A DNA stretch of 10,342 bases from assembly GCA_001929475.1 (NCBI GenBank), contig LXFE01000762.1:1-10342 (forward strand). The letters are read 5' to 3'. Position 1 is the first letter of the stretch. Every line of letters starts with the position of its first letter. A program made the translations under genes and the position numbers. The stretch comes from Neolecta irregularis DAH-3. Taxonomy: Eukaryota > Ascomycota > Neolectomycetes > Neolectales > Neolectaceae. The notes under the pieces are model-generated. The model saw nothing but the letters and a program-made list of their open reading frames with translations, was not told the DNA's origin and did not search any database. Shown in pieces: positions 8,984 to 10,342 of the stretch.

Positions 8984-9499
8984 TCAAGAAGATAAAGGCT
9001 TCTTTCTCCATTTAGCGAACTCAATATCCCAACTTTCTTCGCTAACAGGGCATCTCTCCAAGAATAAATTCCATGAGCGTTCTCGTATAATTTCCTCAGT
9101 TATTCTTTCTCTTCTCAGCAGATTTCGGAGCATCGCTCGTTCAAATTCCTCGTGCTCTGATTCATCGGTGGCGATTTTCTCGCAATAGTCTAAAATATCT
9201 GCTCGCCCTATCCATGTCGAATACATGTACGTTTGAAACCTTTCACAAACTGATGGCGATACCGATCGTGAAGTAGTCCGACGGGCGGGGCCAGTATGGG
9301 ACCATGGCGCAATTGAACTGAGGGAGTTGAGATGATTAGTGATCGAATCATCAACAGATGCTCTTGACTGACGAAGAAAAGCTAACCAAACTTAGTACTG
9401 GGCTAAAACATTCTTGCTTTTGATATACGAAGGGTTGAAGCAGTGTTTTGGCGTAAGCGACGGTTGTTTCGGTGCGGAAGGAGGGTTGAACGTCATCAT
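8984..9499 (-). CDS. Cid2 (caffeine-induced death protein 2)/MIX23 family protein, two exons
   Basis: Exons 9499-9418 and 9381-8984 give 159 residues. The family order is clear: HCFNPSYI (C20), FLRQSRASVDDSITNHLNSL (29-48), CERFQTYMYSTW..R..ILDYC (C73 to C94), then LRRERITEEIIRERSW and ERC (C138). The family (Pfam Cid2) includes fission yeast Cid2 and the mitochondrial intermembrane-space protein MIX23/CCDC58. The four spaced cysteines and the helical RSWxxFxERC end are shared with MIX23. A mitochondrial location is plausible but inferred. The region between C94 and the final helix is short for a fungal member and resembles the compact animal form. Two ATGs are adjacent (9499, 9496). The single 36-base intron begins GCAAGA and falls inside the conserved FLRxSR region. 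Confidence 0.85.
9382..9417 (-). other. GC-AG intron (36 bases) in the Cid2/MIX23-like gene
   Basis: On the minus strand the intron begins GCAAGA (close to the classical GC donor GCAAGT), contains TACTAAG and ends GGTTAG. Splicing joins NPSYIK to FLRQSRASVDD, exactly the family order. The only nearby GT donor (28 bases, phase 0) puts the second exon in the wrong frame. This is the best-supported GC-AG intron in the window. Confidence 0.8.
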
Positions 9500-9741
9500 T
9501 GCTGAGAGATCAAAGTTCATCAATAATCATCAAAACGAGATGTTCATTTAGTCATCTATAACCCACAAACAGTTTGACATCGCTGCTTTGCATAGCAACA
9601 GTTTTAGTTAGACTTGGCATTGTATTGCAGTTTCTTCGCAAATTTGGGTATCTTGGCGCACGTACTTATTACTACATATTTAGCTTTAATCAAGGGCCTT
9701 TCTTTTATTATATAAATGCCTTGCTTCTACTTTGTATTTCC

Positions 9742-9967
9742 TTATATTATCAAATAGACTCCGGTAATTATCACAATGTTGACTAAACGAGCATTCCGGC
9801 TAGTACTGAGTTGCTCGATGTGAACTAGGGCAGCTCTATTAATCTTTCCAACAACTACATCATAAAGCACAGCTGCCACAAGGTCGCGATAGAATGGCAA
9901 TGTAGAACCAGAGAGGCTTGACTCCAGTGTGGCCACCCGCCCGCCCGCGGCCTTTGGAGCAGACTGG
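9742..9967 (-). CDS. Coding-looking exon of an unidentified gene
   Basis: The minus-strand frame runs from just after a pyrimidine-rich TTATTAG acceptor (about 9968) to a TAA at 9742. Codon pattern and composition look coding: the 5' part is GC-rich in third positions (AAG GCC GCG GGC GGG) and encodes APKAAGGRVATLESSLS, then FYRDLVAAVLYDVVVGKINR. A GTCAAC donor near 9790 might end the exon before the hydrophobic tail. There is no ATG, so upstream exons would be needed; none was found before the window edge. No family is recognised. Its GC content exceeds that of its surroundings. Confidence 0.3.
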
Positions 9968-9971
9968 CTAA

Positions 9972-10028
9972 TAAGTAAACAAAGCAAGTAAGCAAGCAAG
10001 TCTGGCTGACAAAAATTGGCAAGTAAGC
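9972..10028 (+). repeat. Imperfect AAGY tetranucleotide microsatellite
   Basis: Repeated AAGT/AAGC units (AAGCAAGTAAGCAAGCAAGT at 9982-10001 and GCAAGTAAGC at 10019-10028) flank a unique segment. On the minus strand this is a pyrimidine-rich CTTG/CTTA tract directly before the candidate acceptor at 9968. Confidence 0.6.
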
Positions 10029-10163
10029 TAGTACAAAAATGTAGACTTGCTTGAATGGACTTGATAGACTTCAGTTTAAGGCTTTTAATGAGAAATTGAC
10101 TTCTTTCTTAATACCTCTACCATATATTGTCTGTGTTGTCCCAAGATAAATTATTATATTGAA

Positions 10164-10342
10164 ATGTCAATTCCAATGGTCAATATGGATTCCAGCATAC
10201 CTCAGGATCTTACCACAGCCAACATTTCAATTTTTCAGTACCAGACACCTTCAATATTGTGGGGACACGACTTTAGCACAACGTCGCAACCCCCACCAGC
10301 TTGCCACCGCCACCGCCAAAGTATCGGAACCGGCACAAGCAG
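10164..10342 (+). CDS. Possible gene start, truncated by the window end
   Basis: An ATG at 10164 opens a frame that reaches the window end without a stop (59 codons). It starts MSIPMVNMDSSIPQDL and becomes Thr/Pro/Ser/His-rich (TTSQPPPACHRHRQS), typical of a disordered N-terminus. The last 80 bases are clearly GC-richer than the upstream DNA. Other frames, including ones on the minus strand, are also open over the final 100 bases, so strand and frame are uncertain. Confidence 0.33.
   Translation, partial: MSIPMVNMDSSIPQDLTTANISIFQYQTPSILWGHDFSTTSQPPPACHRHRQSIGTGTS

Noticed and set aside
9390-9420. A 28-base GT intron in the Cid2/MIX23-like gene
   Set aside because: It puts the second exon in the wrong frame and destroys the conserved FLRxSRxxxDD segment.

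Overview
This window looks like nuclear DNA from a fungus, most likely an ascomycete. Coding regions are broken by very short spliceosomal introns with fungal-style branch sites (CTGAC, CTGAT, TACTAAG, TTAATC). Two genes belong to recognisable families: a GPR1/FUN34/YaaH (Ato) acetate/ammonium-type membrane protein and a Cid2/MIX23-like small protein. There are no bacterial operon features. I saw no rRNA, tRNA, CRISPR array or intact mobile element.

Layout: 1-954 is non-coding, with a small tandem repeat upstream of the transporter gene (955-1899, +, five exons). A roughly 950-base gap separates this gene from a convergent minus-strand gene for a SANT/Myb-like protein (2851-3688, possibly extending to about 4030). 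From about 4240 to 6850 no gene is firmly supported. That stretch holds a GATA-bearing hairpin, a T-run/homopurine tract, a 2x16-base tandem repeat and a plus-strand frame with few stops that may be a decayed gene. An unrecognised five-exon gene lies at 6851-8158 (+). It is followed by a doubtful minus-strand terminal exon (8166-8372), a doubtful small plus-strand gene (8678-8918) and the Cid2/MIX23-like gene (8984-9499, -). The right end has a coding-looking minus-strand exon (9742-9967), an AAGY-rich microsatellite and a possible plus-strand gene start that runs off the window (10164 onward).

The most striking signal is in the introns, not in any one gene. Reconstructing the four better-supported genes gives 11 introns of only 35-43 bases, five of them exactly 36. 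Four of the 11 appear to begin with GC instead of GT. Two of those four are fixed by protein-family motifs on either side. Fungal genomes usually have about one percent GC-AG introns, so this deserves a genome-wide check. The genes have no obvious shared pathway; they are monocistronic eukaryotic neighbours.
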